DNA of 64,000 nt from Pedobacter sp. Leaf176 (GCF_001424305.1 NZ_LMPD01000001.1:1172513-1236512), one strand, 5' to 3'. Positions 18,150-27,762 are shown, numbered from the stretch's first letter. Program-made: numbers and translations. The notes: generated from the letters alone by a model not told the origin.

Positions 18150-19396
18150 TGTTATATTTATTATTCGAATACCTGCATAAGCATTACGACATACCTGGAT
18201 TAAGGTTGTTCCAGTACATCACTTTCCGGGCTTCCGTTTCAATAATTTTATCACTGATTATCACGACGGTATATGGTCGCCGTCTGATAGATTACCTGCA
18301 TAAAAAACAGGTTGGGGAAACAGTAAGAAATTTGGGTCTTGAAGGTCAGATGCAAAAACAAGGTACGCCAACAATGGGTGGAATCATTATTTTGCTGGGT
18401 ATTTTAATCCCGACACTTCTTTTTGCAAACATTACAAATGTTTATGTAATCCTGATGATTGTGACCACGATCTGGATGGGCGCTATCGGTTTTCTTGACG
18501 ATTATATTAAAGTCTTTAAAAAGAACAAGGAAGGTTTGGCCGGCCGCTTTAAAATTGTTGGTCAGGTAGGCCTTGGATTGATTGTTGGCTGGACAATGTA
18601 TTATAACCCAAATATCGTGGTCCGCCAAACCGTTCCGGATGATGTAAAAAATACATCATCGGTGCCTATGGTGCTGCGGCAGAAAGGTGAAACATTCTAT
18701 TATACACAGGATGTAAAATCCACAAAAACCAATATACCGTTTTACAAAAATAACGAATTTGACTACGCTAAAGTGCTTAAGTTTTTAGGAACCGGTTATG
18801 AGAAGTATGCATTTCTAGTGTTTCTTGCCTTTACTGTATTCATTATTACTGCCGTTTCAAATGGTGCAAACATTACAGATGGAATCGATGGCTTGGCTAC
18901 GGGAACGTCTGCAGTTATTGGAACAACGCTTGGAATTTTAGCTTACGTATCCGGTAACGTTGGTTTTGCAGATTACCTGAACATCATGTACATCCCGAAT
19001 TCCGGCGAGCTGATGATTTTTGCAGGGGCATTCGTCGGCGCCTGTGTCGGTTTTTTGTGGTACAACTCTTATCCCGCTCAGGTTTTTATGGGCGACACGG
19101 GCAGTTTAGCCATCGGTGGAATCATTGCGTCATTCGCAATTATGATTCGAAAAGAATTATTGATTCCGATTCTATGTGGTATTTTCTTAATCGAACTGGT
19201 TTCGGTGATTATGCAGGTATCGTACTTTAAATACAGCAAAAAACGATTTGGAGAAGGCAGAAGAATTTTACTCATGGCGCCCTTACATCACCATTACCAG
19301 AAGAAGGGCTACCATGAAGCAAAAATTGTAACCCGTTTCTGGATTATAGGAATCATGCTGGCCATTATGACCATTGTAACATTGAAATTAAGGTAG
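18149..19396 (+). CDS. mraY: phospho-MurNAc-pentapeptide transferase
   Basis: Multi-spanning inner-membrane enzyme that makes lipid I, 415 residues. Motifs: [44 protein letters not shown] with the catalytic Asp pair, [13 protein letters not shown], and [19 protein letters not shown]. The protein is longer than E. coli MraY (360) through an inserted loop around residues 150-200 ([18 protein letters not shown]), seen in Bacteroidota homologues. It starts at the murE stop; an 87-bp spacer with a short internal duplication (GAACAAAGA twice) separates it from murD. Confidence 0.96.
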   Translation: MLYLLFEYLHKHYDIPGLRLFQYITFRASVSIILSLIITTVYGRRLIDYLHKKQVGETVRNLGLEGQMQKQGTPTMGGIIILLGILIPTLLFANITNVYVILMIVTTIWMGAIGFLDDYIKVFKKNKEGLAGRFKIVGQVGLGLIVGWTMYYNPNIVVRQTVPDDVKNTSSVPMVLRQKGETFYYTQDVKSTKTNIPFYKNNEFDYAKVLKFLGTGYEKYAFLVFLAFTVFIITAVSNGANITDGIDGLATGTSAVIGTTLGILAYVSGNVGFADYLNIMYIPNSGELMIFAGAFVGACVGFLWYNSYPAQVFMGDTGSLAIGGIIASFAIMIRKELLIPILCGIFLIELVSVIMQVSYFKYSKKRFGEGRRILLMAPLHHHYQKKGYHEAKIVTRFWIIGIMLAIMTIVTLKLR

Positions 19397-19483
19397 TTGA
19401 GAACAAAGAGTAAGGATTGAAGAACAAAGACTACAGCTTAAGTTAGAAAGACTAAGGTGCCTTAGATGGTAAAAAGATAAATA

Positions 19484-20872
19484 ATGAATACAAATCAAAA
19501 TACAACAAGCAATACGCAGTCAGCAATGGCCGTGCGAAGCCGTGTTGTAATTTTGGGTGCCGGTGAAAGTGGTGTTGGTGCTGCAAAACTTGCTAAACAG
19601 AAAGGTTTCGATGTTTTCGTTTCTGATTTCGGTACGATAACGGATAAGTATAAAAAGGCTCTTGAGGAGCTGGCTATTCCCTTTGAGTCAGGTCTACATA
19701 CTGAAGAATTAATTCTAAATGCTTCAGAGGTAATAAAAAGCCCGGGAATCCCGCCCTATGCGCCAATAATTACAAAGTTGCGATCAAAAGGCATTTCTGT
19801 AGTCTCGGAGATAGAGTTTGCCAAAAGGTACACCACTGCGAAAACCATTTGCATAACGGGTTCAAATGGTAAATCAACAACCAGCTTGCTTACTTACCAC
19901 ATTTTAAAAAATGCGGGTTTAAACGTCGGGCTTGCCGGTAATATTGGAAAAAGTTTCGCTGCACAGGTTGCTGGGGAAACTTTCGATTGGTATGTACTTG
20001 AAATCTCAAGTTTTATGCTGGATGATATGTTTGATTTCAAGGCAGATATCTCGGTATTACTGAATATTACACCTGATCATTTGGACAGGTACGATTATAA
20101 ACTTGAAAATTATGCTGCATCTAAAATGCGCATCATTCGAAATCAGACAGCAGAAGATGTATTTATCTACTCTGCTGATGATGAAGAAACTTTAAAAGCA
20201 ATGGAGCATATAAAGCTTCAGGCAAAAACATATCCTTTTTCAATCCTTAAGAAAGTTGAAACAGGTGCTTATTTAGAAAATAATACAATACACATCCTTA
20301 CTGATCCAAATAAAGAACTAACCATGTCTATTTCAGAATTAGCCTTACAGGGCAAGCACAACATTTACAACTCTATGGCTTCAGGTATCGTCGCGAAGGT
20401 TCTGGAGTTAAGAAATGAGACCATTCGTGAAAGTATGGGCAATTTCAAAAATATTGAGCACAGGCTGGAGCATGTGGCAAAAATTTCTGGGATAGATTTT
20501 ATAAACGACAGCAAAGCGACCAACGTTAATTCAACCTGGTACGCATTGGAAAGCATGACGACCGATGTTGTTCTGATTATGGGTGGAGTAGATAAAGGTA
20601 ACGACTACAATATGCTTAAGGATTTGGTTAAGAGTAAAGTTAAAGCAATTGTTTGTTTGGGAAAGGATAACAAGCGTATTCATGATGCGTTCGAGGATGA
20701 TGTTGAAGTAATTGTAAATACATTCTCGGCAGAGGAGGCAACACAAATTGCTTTTCATCTGGCTAAACGAGGGGATGCTGTTTTACTTTCCCCGGCCTGC
20801 GCAAGTTTCGATTTGTTTAAAAATTATGAAGACCGCGGCAATCAGTTTAAAGCGGCAGTAAAAGAATTATAG
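19484..20872 (+). CDS. murD: UDP-N-acetylmuramoylalanine--D-glutamate ligase
   Basis: Mur ligase adding D-Glu, 462 residues. N-terminal Rossmann-like motif VVILGAGESGVGAAKLA, ATP loop ITGSNGKSTT, NITPDHLDRY, the N-x-x-H-E-type IEHRLEHVA, FINDSKATNVNST and LLSPACASFDLFKNYEDRG near the end. The first 14 residues (NTNQNTTSNTQSA) are not part of the fold; an ATG at 19526 is a possible alternative start. Followed by ftsW after 14 bp with GGAGG in the gap. Confidence 0.95.
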   Translation: MNTNQNTTSNTQSAMAVRSRVVILGAGESGVGAAKLAKQKGFDVFVSDFGTITDKYKKALEELAIPFESGLHTEELILNASEVIKSPGIPPYAPIITKLRSKGISVVSEIEFAKRYTTAKTICITGSNGKSTTSLLTYHILKNAGLNVGLAGNIGKSFAAQVAGETFDWYVLEISSFMLDDMFDFKADISVLLNITPDHLDRYDYKLENYAASKMRIIRNQTAEDVFIYSADDEETLKAMEHIKLQAKTYPFSILKKVETGAYLENNTIHILTDPNKELTMSISELALQGKHNIYNSMASGIVAKVLELRNETIRESMGNFKNIEHRLEHVAKISGIDFINDSKATNVNSTWYALESMTTDVVLIMGGVDKGNDYNMLKDLVKSKVKAIVCLGKDNKRIHDAFEDDVEVIVNTFSAEEATQIAFHLAKRGDAVLLSPACASFDLFKNYEDRGNQFKAAVKEL

Positions 20873-20886
20873 AAGGAGGTTAAGCA

Positions 20887-22080
20887 ATGTTTCAAGCTCT
20901 ACTTAATAAAACAAAAGGCGATAGGTGGATATGGTTAATCATTATCATGTTGTCCCTGATTTCAATTTTGGCCGTTTATAGCGCAACTGGTGCTTACGCT
21001 TACAGAAAGAATCAGTCTGTGGAAAAAGTTTTATTATATAAGCACCTGATATTTGTCTTATTGGGTATTGGTATGATTTATATATCCCACCTGCTCGATT
21101 ACCGGTATTACGCTGGAATCTCGAAAATTCTAATGATAGTGACGATTCCATTATTGCTTTATACCTTGGTTTTTGGTGCAAATGTAAATGATGCGTCCCG
21201 CTGGGTAAAAATTCCCGTTATCGGCTTAACGTTTCAGACATCGGATTTAGCAAAACTTGCGTTGATCACCTTTTTAGCTAGAATGTTGACTAAAAAGCAG
21301 GAAAATATTAAGGATGTAAAAGAGTCTTTTATTCCGATAATGGGTTCTGTTTGTGTGGTATTTGTATTGATAGCACTGGCAAACTTATCAACTGCGTTAA
21401 TGCTTTTCGGAGTTAGCATCTTACTTTTAATTATAGGTCGTATCAGCATTAAGCAAATTTCACTGGTTTGTGTTGGTGGGGCAATATTATTAATGTTTGT
21501 TGTTTTCTTAGGTCCTAGGAGAGCAACTTATGCATCCAGGATTAAGTCTTTTCTTCATCCGGAGATGCAACATTCAGACAAGACTTTCCAGGCAGACCAG
21601 GCAAAAATCGCTTTGGCTACTGGTGGTGTTTTCGGTAAAGGACCAGGTAATAGTACACAACGCAATTTCCTTCCGCATCCTTATTCGGATTTTATTTTCG
21701 CCATTATTATTGAAGAATGGGGAACGTTAGGGGGAATGGTGATTATGATGCTTTACCTGGTGCTTTTATACCGATGCATAAAAATTGTGACCAAAGCACC
21801 TAAGGCATTTGGTGCTTTACTGGCTGCCGGCTTAAGTTTCAGTTTAACCATACAGGCTTTTGCGAACATGGCCGTGGCCGTAGGATTAGGTCCGGTAACC
21901 GGCGTACCGCTTCCATTGGTAAGTATGGGTGGAACGTCAATGATTTTTACAAGTGTGGCTTTTGGTATTATTTTAAGTGTGAGCCGTGATGTGGAAGAAA
22001 ACGTAGCTGGTAAAACAGCTGCAGATAAAACAAAGGCGAATAATAAAGTTATTGTAGGTGAGCTTCCTGCGTTTGGATAG
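20887..22080 (+). CDS. ftsW: septal peptidoglycan polymerase FtsW
   Basis: SEDS-family glycosyltransferase with about ten membrane helices, 397 residues; partner of FtsI. Visible: LISILAVYSATGAYAY in helix 1, KIPVIGLTFQTSDLAKLALI, the loop with FLPHPYSDFIFAIIIEEWG (catalytic Asp region) and VGLGPVTGVPLPLVSMGGTSMI. The C-terminal tail (about 25 residues, Lys/Ala rich) is cytoplasmic. A ribosome-binding GAAGGAGG precedes the ATG. A 292-bp repeat-rich spacer separates it from murG. Confidence 0.96.
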   Translation: MFQALLNKTKGDRWIWLIIIMLSLISILAVYSATGAYAYRKNQSVEKVLLYKHLIFVLLGIGMIYISHLLDYRYYAGISKILMIVTIPLLLYTLVFGANVNDASRWVKIPVIGLTFQTSDLAKLALITFLARMLTKKQENIKDVKESFIPIMGSVCVVFVLIALANLSTALMLFGVSILLLIIGRISIKQISLVCVGGAILLMFVVFLGPRRATYASRIKSFLHPEMQHSDKTFQADQAKIALATGGVFGKGPGNSTQRNFLPHPYSDFIFAIIIEEWGTLGGMVIMMLYLVLLYRCIKIVTKAPKAFGALLAAGLSFSLTIQAFANMAVAVGLGPVTGVPLPLVSMGGTSMIFTSVAFGIILSVSRDVEENVAGKTAADKTKANNKVIVGELPAFG

Positions 22081-22091
22081 TGAAAAGATTT

Positions 22092-22350
22092 AACCACAGA
22101 GTACACAGAGAGAAGGCACAAAGGAACACAGAGCTGTAAATTAGGTGTAGGAATATGTAATAAAACCTCGATTTGCTCTGTGAAAACTCGGTGGTAAAAA
22201 GTAAAATGCATAGCGTGCTTTGAAATAAGCTAAGCGCTCTTTGCGGTAAAATAAAAAACTTTGTGTGCTCTGTGAAAGCTCGGTGCGCTTTGTGGTAGAA
22301 AATAGAACAATAGATTAGCGTGCTTTGCGATAAACTTAGCGCCCTTTGCG
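22092..22350. repeat. ACCACAGAG/CTTTGTGG repeat array in the ftsW-murG spacer
   Basis: One copy in forward sense (AACCACAGAGTACACAGAG, 22093-22111, continuing to GAACACAGAG) is followed by several copies in reverse sense: CTCTGTGAAAACTCGGTGGT (22171-22193 area), GCTCTTTGCGGTAAAA, CTTTGTGTGCTCTGTG then GCTTTGTGGT, and GCCCTTTGCGGTTAAAA. The forward copy can pair with the reverse ones into long imperfect hairpins. The same family flanks the GxxExxY pseudogene at 32691-33266. No gene in the spacer. Confidence 0.75.
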
Positions 22351-22372
22351 GTTAAAATAATAATTAATTAAA

Positions 22373-23485
22373 ATGAATAATTCCCCAAAAATTATCATAT
22401 CAGGAGGTGGCACAGGCGGGCACATATTTCCCGCCGTTGCCATTGCCAATGCATTAAAACGCATGGTGCCAGCCTGTGAAATATTATTTGTGGGCGCTAC
22501 TGGCCGTATGGAAATGGAAAAAGTTCCTGCTGCCGGATATAGAATAGTTGGTTTAAACATTAGTGGGATTCAGCGGGGCTCTATTATGAAAAATCTTGCC
22601 TTGCCATTTAAGGTTTTAGGAAGTGTTCGGACCGCACTGCAGTTAATCAAGGATTTTAAGCCAGATGCCGTTGTCGGTGTTGGTGGTTATGCATCAGGTC
22701 CGCTGTTATACGCGGCATCATTAAAGGGAATTCCGTACCTGATTCAGGAACAGAATTCTTACGCGGGTGTAACGAATAAATGGCTTGGAAAGAAGGCTTC
22801 GAAAATTTGTGTAGCCTTTGATGACATGGATCAATTTTTTCCACCTGAAAAGATTCTTAAAACAGGCAATCCTGTGCGCCAGGATGTGGTTGATATTAAA
22901 GGCAAACATTATTCAGGAGCAGAGCTTTTAAAGCTCGATCCGCTGAAGAAAACAATATTAGTTACCGGTGGTAGTTTAGGTGCCGGAACATTGAATAAAA
23001 GCATTGAAAAGCATTTGCCTGAAATTTTGGAACAGGATGTTCAGGTCATCTGGCAAACAGGAAAATTTTATTTTAAAGGTATTATCGAAAGGTTAGGGCT
23101 TGATTACCATCCGAATGTTCGCATCCTGGAATTTTTAAACAGGATGGATTTGGCTTATGCCGCTGCTGATGTAATTATTAGCAGGGCAGGTGCGGGAACT
23201 ATTGCAGAACTTTGTTTGATTAAAAAGCCGGTTATACTGGTGCCTTCGCCAAATGTAGCGGAAGATCATCAGACCAAAAATGCACTGGCACTTGTAAAAA
23301 ATAATGCAGCAGTATTAATAAATGACAGGTCTGCGGAAGATACTTTGGTAAATGAAGCATTGAGCCTTTTAAATGATAAAGTTCGTAGTGCAGCGCTTTC
23401 CGAAAATATCGAAAAGATGGCCTTGCCTAAGGCAGATGAAATTATTGCAAATGAAGTGTTAAAACTAGTAAGGCTGAAAGATTAA
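22373..23485 (+). CDS. murG: lipid II synthase MurG
   Basis: Peripheral membrane GT28 enzyme adding GlcNAc to lipid I, 370 residues. The glycine-rich loop ISGGGTGGHIFPA is at the N terminus, then GVGGYASGPLLYAA, QEQNSYAGVTNK, the second G-loop VTGGSLGAGTLN, and the UDP-GlcNAc-binding ISRAGAGTIAELCLIKKPVILVP. Length is typical. It follows the repeat-filled spacer after ftsW, so the gap may reduce coupling with ftsW. A 172-bp spacer with another repeat remnant follows. Confidence 0.96.
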   Translation: MNNSPKIIISGGGTGGHIFPAVAIANALKRMVPACEILFVGATGRMEMEKVPAAGYRIVGLNISGIQRGSIMKNLALPFKVLGSVRTALQLIKDFKPDAVVGVGGYASGPLLYAASLKGIPYLIQEQNSYAGVTNKWLGKKASKICVAFDDMDQFFPPEKILKTGNPVRQDVVDIKGKHYSGAELLKLDPLKKTILVTGGSLGAGTLNKSIEKHLPEILEQDVQVIWQTGKFYFKGIIERLGLDYHPNVRILEFLNRMDLAYAAADVIISRAGAGTIAELCLIKKPVILVPSPNVAEDHQTKNALALVKNNAAVLINDRSAEDTLVNEALSLLNDKVRSAALSENIEKMALPKADEIIANEVLKLVRLKD

Positions 23486-23513
23486 AGCAGAAAGACCGAA
23501 GCAAAATCAACGC

Positions 23514-23540
23514 CACGTCGTTGCGAGGTCAGGTGCAATC
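23514..23540. repeat. short interspersed repeat remnant in murG-murC spacer
   Basis: CACGTCGTTGCGAGG followed by CAGGTGCAATC resembles the CGTCATTGCGAGG...GCAATC elements scattered between genes in many bacteria. A related fragment (CGTCGTCATTCGCAA and TTCGCTGAGCAATCGTGG) lies in 59789-59851. Only a remnant; no paired copy here. Confidence 0.4.
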
Positions 23541-23657
23541 TTAAAGCGATAGAAATAAAATTAATTGAACGATTGAAAGGAGGCCTTGAGCTTTCGACTT
23601 AAACCGGTGGATAGGAAAAGCTTTAAGCTTTATCCTCTCTCCCTTAAGCTTAAAAAA

Positions 23658-25013
23658 ATGGAATTAAGTAAAATAAACAGGGTGTATTTTGTTGGTATCG
23701 GTGGTATCGGTATGAGCGCTATTGCCCGTTATTTTGCTAAACGAGGTCAGGTGGTATGTGGTTACGATAAAACGAAAACCATATTGACTGAAGCTTTGGA
23801 GCGGGAAGGTATTTTAATTTCTTATCTGGATGAAACGTCAGCCTTACCTGGTACTTTCTTGGATAATGATGAAGATACCCTGGTTGTTTACACCCCGGCC
23901 ATTCCGAAGGATTCAAAAATCCTGAATCATTTCAAAGATAAAGGCTTCAGTTTAAAGAAACGTTCTGAGGTTTTAGGGATTATCAGCAAAGGTATGTTTT
24001 GCATTGCCGTTGCCGGAACCCACGGCAAAACGACAACATCCTCTATCGTCGCGCACATTTTAAAAGATACAGGTTACGATTGCACAGCCTTTTTAGGAGG
24101 CATCACCAGCAACTACAATAGCAATGTTTTATTTGGTGAAAATAATGTCGTGGTTGTCGAGGCCGATGAGTACGACAGGTCATTCCTGACTTTGCATCCT
24201 GATGTAGCAGTGATCACCTCGATGGATGCAGACCACCTGGATATCTATGGAGATAAAAGCCAGCTTGAAGAATCATTTCAGCTTTTTGCAGGTCAGCTAA
24301 AATCCGGAGGCCAGATGTATGTTCACGAAGGGTTGCCAATAGCAGACAGTAGCAGCTATGCGGCAAGTGCAACGGCCGATGCCAGGGCAGAGAACTTGAA
24401 AGTAGAAGGTTCAAAATTTGTTTTTGATTACCTGGACAGCAAAATCAGCATCAAAAATTTAAGCCTGATGTTGCCAGGCAGGCATAATGTGGAAAATACA
24501 ACGGTTGCCATTGCTATTGCGTTACAATTGGGTATTGAGCCTGAAAAGATTAAACAGGCGGTGGCCAGTTTCAAAGGTGTAAAGCGTCGTTTTGAATACA
24601 TCGTAAATAACGACAGCCAGATTTATATTGACGATTACGCGCACCATCCGGAGGAATTGAAAGCCTGTTTTGATGCAGTAAGACAATTGTATCCGGATAA
24701 GAAATTAACGGTGGTTTTTCAGCCGCATTTATTCAGTCGGACCAGGGATTTTGCAGATGATTTTGCGAAAGTGTTAAGTACAGCTGATGAATTGTTGTTG
24801 CTGGACATTTACCCTGCGAGAGAATTGCCTATTGAAGGTATAAATTCGCAGTATTTGCTCGAAAAAATAAAATTGGCCGATAAGCAAATATGTAGTAAAG
24901 ATTTTGTAATTCAGTACGTGAAGCAAACCACACCTGAGCTACTGTTAACAGTTGGCGCAGGTGATATCGATACTTTAATTGAACCATTAAAAAATACATT
25001 AAACAATGCTTAA
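23658..25013 (+). CDS. murC: UDP-N-acetylmuramate--L-alanine ligase
   Basis: Mur ligase adding L-Ala, first stem residue, 451 residues from ATG 23658. NAD-like motif VYFVGIGGIGMSAIA, ATP loop AGTHGKTTTSS (about 120), EADEYDRSF, TSMDADHLDIYGD, the FKGVKRRFEYI segment, DDYAHHPEELKA and FQPHLFSRT are all present. A TTG at 23586 would add 24 residues encoded by the spacer, which do not belong to the family. Its end overlaps ftsQ by 8 bp. Confidence 0.96.
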   Translation: MELSKINRVYFVGIGGIGMSAIARYFAKRGQVVCGYDKTKTILTEALEREGILISYLDETSALPGTFLDNDEDTLVVYTPAIPKDSKILNHFKDKGFSLKKRSEVLGIISKGMFCIAVAGTHGKTTTSSIVAHILKDTGYDCTAFLGGITSNYNSNVLFGENNVVVVEADEYDRSFLTLHPDVAVITSMDADHLDIYGDKSQLEESFQLFAGQLKSGGQMYVHEGLPIADSSSYAASATADARAENLKVEGSKFVFDYLDSKISIKNLSLMLPGRHNVENTTVAIAIALQLGIEPEKIKQAVASFKGVKRRFEYIVNNDSQIYIDDYAHHPEELKACFDAVRQLYPDKKLTVVFQPHLFSRTRDFADDFAKVLSTADELLLLDIYPARELPIEGINSQYLLEKIKLADKQICSKDFVIQYVKQTTPELLLTVGAGDIDTLIEPLKNTLNNA

Positions 25014-26232
25014 GAAGGTAAACTGGAGCGCGATTTTCACCGGTTTTGCTTGGCTAATCAGTCTTGCAGGCGTTGTGGTGCTCCTAAGTTTCATTAATGC
25101 AAAAAAGCAGGGCGTTAAATGTACAGAAGTAAAAATTCTAATTCCCGGAGCCGACAATTTCATAGAAAGAGAAGAGGTTGATGAGATTTTACGTGAGGAT
25201 CAGGGTGTGCTGGTTGGAAGATACCTGGAACAAATCAACATCCATCAAATTGAACAAAAGTTACGGTCGAATCCTTATATCGGCTTTGCGAAAGTTTATG
25301 CTGATATGGATGGCGTACTCCGGATTGAAATAGAACAGCGTCAACCCATCCTGAGAGTTTTGAATACTATCGGACAGGATTTCTACATAGATAATAATGG
25401 ATTGAAAATGCCGATTTCTCCAAACTTTACCGCAAATGTTCTTGTTGCTACAGGAAATATTCATGAAGTTTTTGGAATACGCATCGATACCTTGCGAACA
25501 CAACTGGCTCGCGACCTCTATAAAACGGCACAATATATTAAAAGAGATACGCTGTGGGATAATCAAATTGAACAGATAGTTGTTGGTGGCAATAACGATA
25601 TTGAATTGATCCCCAGGGTAGGCAACCAAAGAATCATCCTTGGGAGTGCCGATTCACTGGACAAGAAAATGAAAAACCTACTGGTGTTTTATAAGAAAGC
25701 TATGCCGCAAGTAGGATGGGATACTTATAGAACAATTAACATAAAATACACGAATCAGATTGTTTGCGAAAAACGCGATTCATCATTAATCGCTGCAAAT
25801 CGTAAAGTACTTTCAAGTGCAGATAGCATTAACATTACCAGAAAAGTTTCTGATTCACTCATCCGGAATTCTATTGAAGATGCAATACAAAGTGATGGAA
25901 TAACCGATGATAAAGAACCTGATAAGAAAGAAGAGAAGCCTATCGCAGTCGTAAAACCGAAGCCTGTAACCGCGCCAAGAGTTAATCCAAAAGCAGTAGC
26001 GCCAAAAGCTGAAGTGAAAAAAGAAAAACCTAAAACCGAAAGCTCAAAGCCGGCCGTAAAGAAGGAAGAACTGAAAGCGGCGGCGAAAAAGCCTGAACTT
26101 AAAAAGGAAAAAGCCAAAATTGCAGAGCAAAAACCGGAAGTCAAGAAATCTCTGTCTTTTGCTGAGAAAATGGCAAAACAAAAAGCGGAGGCTAAGCAAA
26201 AAACAGCAGCAACAGAAAAGAAGAATAAATAA
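25006..26232 (+). CDS. ftsQ: FtsQ-like division protein with long Lys/Ala/Pro/Glu tail
   Basis: Bitopic division protein, 408 residues. One membrane helix (SAIFTGFAWLISLAGVVVLLSF), then a POTRA-like part (VKILIPGADNFIEREEVDEIL with SNPYIGFAKVYADMDGVL) and the FtsQ/beta part (ILRVLNTIGQDFYIDNNGLK). Residues about 300-408 form a low-complexity tail of Lys, Ala, Pro and Glu (repeats such as AVKKEELKAAAKKPELKKE) that is absent from E. coli FtsQ (276 residues). Periplasmic location of the tail is inferred from the topology. Overlaps murC by 8 bp; ftsA follows after 43 bp. Confidence 0.9.
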   Translation: MLKKVNWSAIFTGFAWLISLAGVVVLLSFINAKKQGVKCTEVKILIPGADNFIEREEVDEILREDQGVLVGRYLEQINIHQIEQKLRSNPYIGFAKVYADMDGVLRIEIEQRQPILRVLNTIGQDFYIDNNGLKMPISPNFTANVLVATGNIHEVFGIRIDTLRTQLARDLYKTAQYIKRDTLWDNQIEQIVVGGNNDIELIPRVGNQRIILGSADSLDKKMKNLLVFYKKAMPQVGWDTYRTINIKYTNQIVCEKRDSSLIAANRKVLSSADSINITRKVSDSLIRNSIEDAIQSDGITDDKEPDKKEEKPIAVVKPKPVTAPRVNPKAVAPKAEVKKEKPKTESSKPAVKKEELKAAAKKPELKKEKAKIAEQKPEVKKSLSFAEKMAKQKAEAKQKTAATEKKNK

Positions 26233-26275
26233 GTCCTAGAAAAACAAAATATATAACTCAACAAAATTAACGAAT

Positions 26276-27634
26276 ATGGACAAGGCAAAATTTACTAGTC
26301 AGTCTCCAATTGTAGTTGGCCTGGATATCGGTACTACAAAAATCTGTGTTATCGTAGGCCGCAGAACACAGCATGGTAAAATAGAGGTGTTAGGAATCGG
26401 CAAAGCCGAATCTGCGGGTGTTACCAGAGGTGTGGTTTCTAATATTCAAAAAACGGTGCAGGGAATAGCACAGGCCGTTGAAATTGCCAGTGGTCAATCC
26501 AATGTAGAAATACAGGTGGTTAATGTAGGTATTGCAGGTCAGCACATTAAAAGCTTACAACACCGTGGCATTTTAACCCGTAGGGAATTAAACAATGAAA
26601 TCGGGAAAAAAGACATCGATAAGTTGATAGACGATATGTTTAAGCTTGTGATGCCTCCGGGTGAAGAAATTATTCATGTTTTGCCACAGGAATTTACCAT
26701 TGATAACGAACCGGGTATTAAAGATCCGATTGGTATGGCAGGTGTTCGCCTGGAAGCAAATTTCCACATTATTTCCGGTCAGGTAACAGCGGTAAAAAAT
26801 ATAATTAAATGCGTAAATAATGCGGGCCTTCAAACGCAGGATCTAATACTTGAACCTTTGGCTTCTTCTGAATCGGTGTTGAGCGATGAGGAAAAAGAAG
26901 CAGGCATTGCTTTAGTAGATATTGGTGGCGGTACAACCGATATTGCTATTTTTCACGAAGGAATTATTCGTCATACTGCTGTTATTCCTTTCGGTGGTAA
27001 TAGTGTTACTGAAGACATCAGAGAAGGTTGTTCAGTAATGCGTAACCAGGCGGAATTATTAAAAACGCGTTTTGGATCTGCTTTGGCGGAAGAGAACAAA
27101 GAAAATGAGATCATCTGTGTGCCGGGCTTACGTGGCAGGGAGCCAAAAGAGATTTCAGTGAAAAACCTTGCTTATGTAATTCAGGCCCGTATGGAAGAAA
27201 TCATAGAGCATGTATATTACGAAATTAAAGCTTCAGGTTATGAAAAGAAATTAATTGGTGGCATTGTAATTACCGGGGGTGGCGCTCTATTAAAGCACTT
27301 GAGCCAGGCAGTTGAATACGTTACGGGTTTAGATTGCCGCATCGGATACCCGAACGAGCATTTATCTAAATATGAAGATATGCCGAAAACAATTTACGAT
27401 GATTTGAAAAGTCCGATGTATGCAACAAGTGTTGGCTTATTAATTAAAGGAATCCAAAAAGCCGAAGAACTTATTGAGGAAATGAAACAGCCCGGCGTTT
27501 ATGTTGAAAAACCCAAAGCAGCAAAAGATAAAGAGAAAAGAGGCCCGGGATTATTTGATAAACTCCTTGCAAAAACAAGAACTTTCATTCAGGATGATAT
27601 GGATGTGAGCGACGAAGATTACCTAAAAGGATAA
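26276..27634 (+). CDS. ftsA: cell division protein FtsA
   Basis: Actin-like protein that tethers FtsZ to the membrane, 452 residues. Phosphate-1 motif GLDIGTTKICVIVG, SHS2/1C region, phosphate-2 motif LVDIGGGTTDIAIF and the adenosine motif GGIVITGGGALLKHL. The C-terminal part GLFDKLLAKTRTFIQDD can form the amphipathic membrane-targeting helix. Longer than E. coli FtsA by about 30 residues, mostly in the linker before the tail (YVEKPKAAKDKEKRGPG). Followed by 128 bp containing three DnaA-box-like sites, then ftsZ. Confidence 0.95.
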   Translation: MDKAKFTSQSPIVVGLDIGTTKICVIVGRRTQHGKIEVLGIGKAESAGVTRGVVSNIQKTVQGIAQAVEIASGQSNVEIQVVNVGIAGQHIKSLQHRGILTRRELNNEIGKKDIDKLIDDMFKLVMPPGEEIIHVLPQEFTIDNEPGIKDPIGMAGVRLEANFHIISGQVTAVKNIIKCVNNAGLQTQDLILEPLASSESVLSDEEKEAGIALVDIGGGTTDIAIFHEGIIRHTAVIPFGGNSVTEDIREGCSVMRNQAELLKTRFGSALAEENKENEIICVPGLRGREPKEISVKNLAYVIQARMEEIIEHVYYEIKASGYEKKLIGGIVITGGGALLKHLSQAVEYVTGLDCRIGYPNEHLSKYEDMPKTIYDDLKSPMYATSVGLLIKGIQKAEELIEEMKQPGVYVEKPKAAKDKEKRGPGLFDKLLAKTRTFIQDDMDVSDEDYLKG

Positions 27635-27654
27635 ATTTTTCAACAAAACAGGAG

Positions 27655-27696
27655 TTTTCCACATTATGAACAGTTGTGGAAAACGTGTGTGGAAAA
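27655..27696. promoter_or_regulatory. cluster of three DnaA-box-like TTTTCCACA sites before ftsZ
   Basis: TTTTCCACA at 27655-27663, and its reverse complement TGTGGAAAA at 27675-27683 and 27688-27696. The first two form a perfect 9-bp inverted repeat with an 11-nt spacer. They fit the DnaA-box form TTWTNCACA. A fourth copy lies in the mraZ promoter (12548-12556). GTGG within them might instead be MraZ boxes, but the 13-bp spacing differs from the 10 bp seen at mraZ. Confidence 0.5.
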
Positions 27697-27762
27697 AGTG
27701 TTAATATTACATTTGGTAATGAACAGAATTTAAGAATTTTTAAACAACTGATTCATAAGATT

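Noticed and set aside
23586..23657. TTG-initiated extension of murC
   Set aside because: Reads spacer DNA; the conserved MurC start is at ATG 23658.
25755..26288. Minus-strand 177-codon hydrophobic frame
   Set aside because: Antisense shadow of the Lys/Ala-rich ftsQ tail; Phe/Ser/Ala richness is the mirror of that composition.
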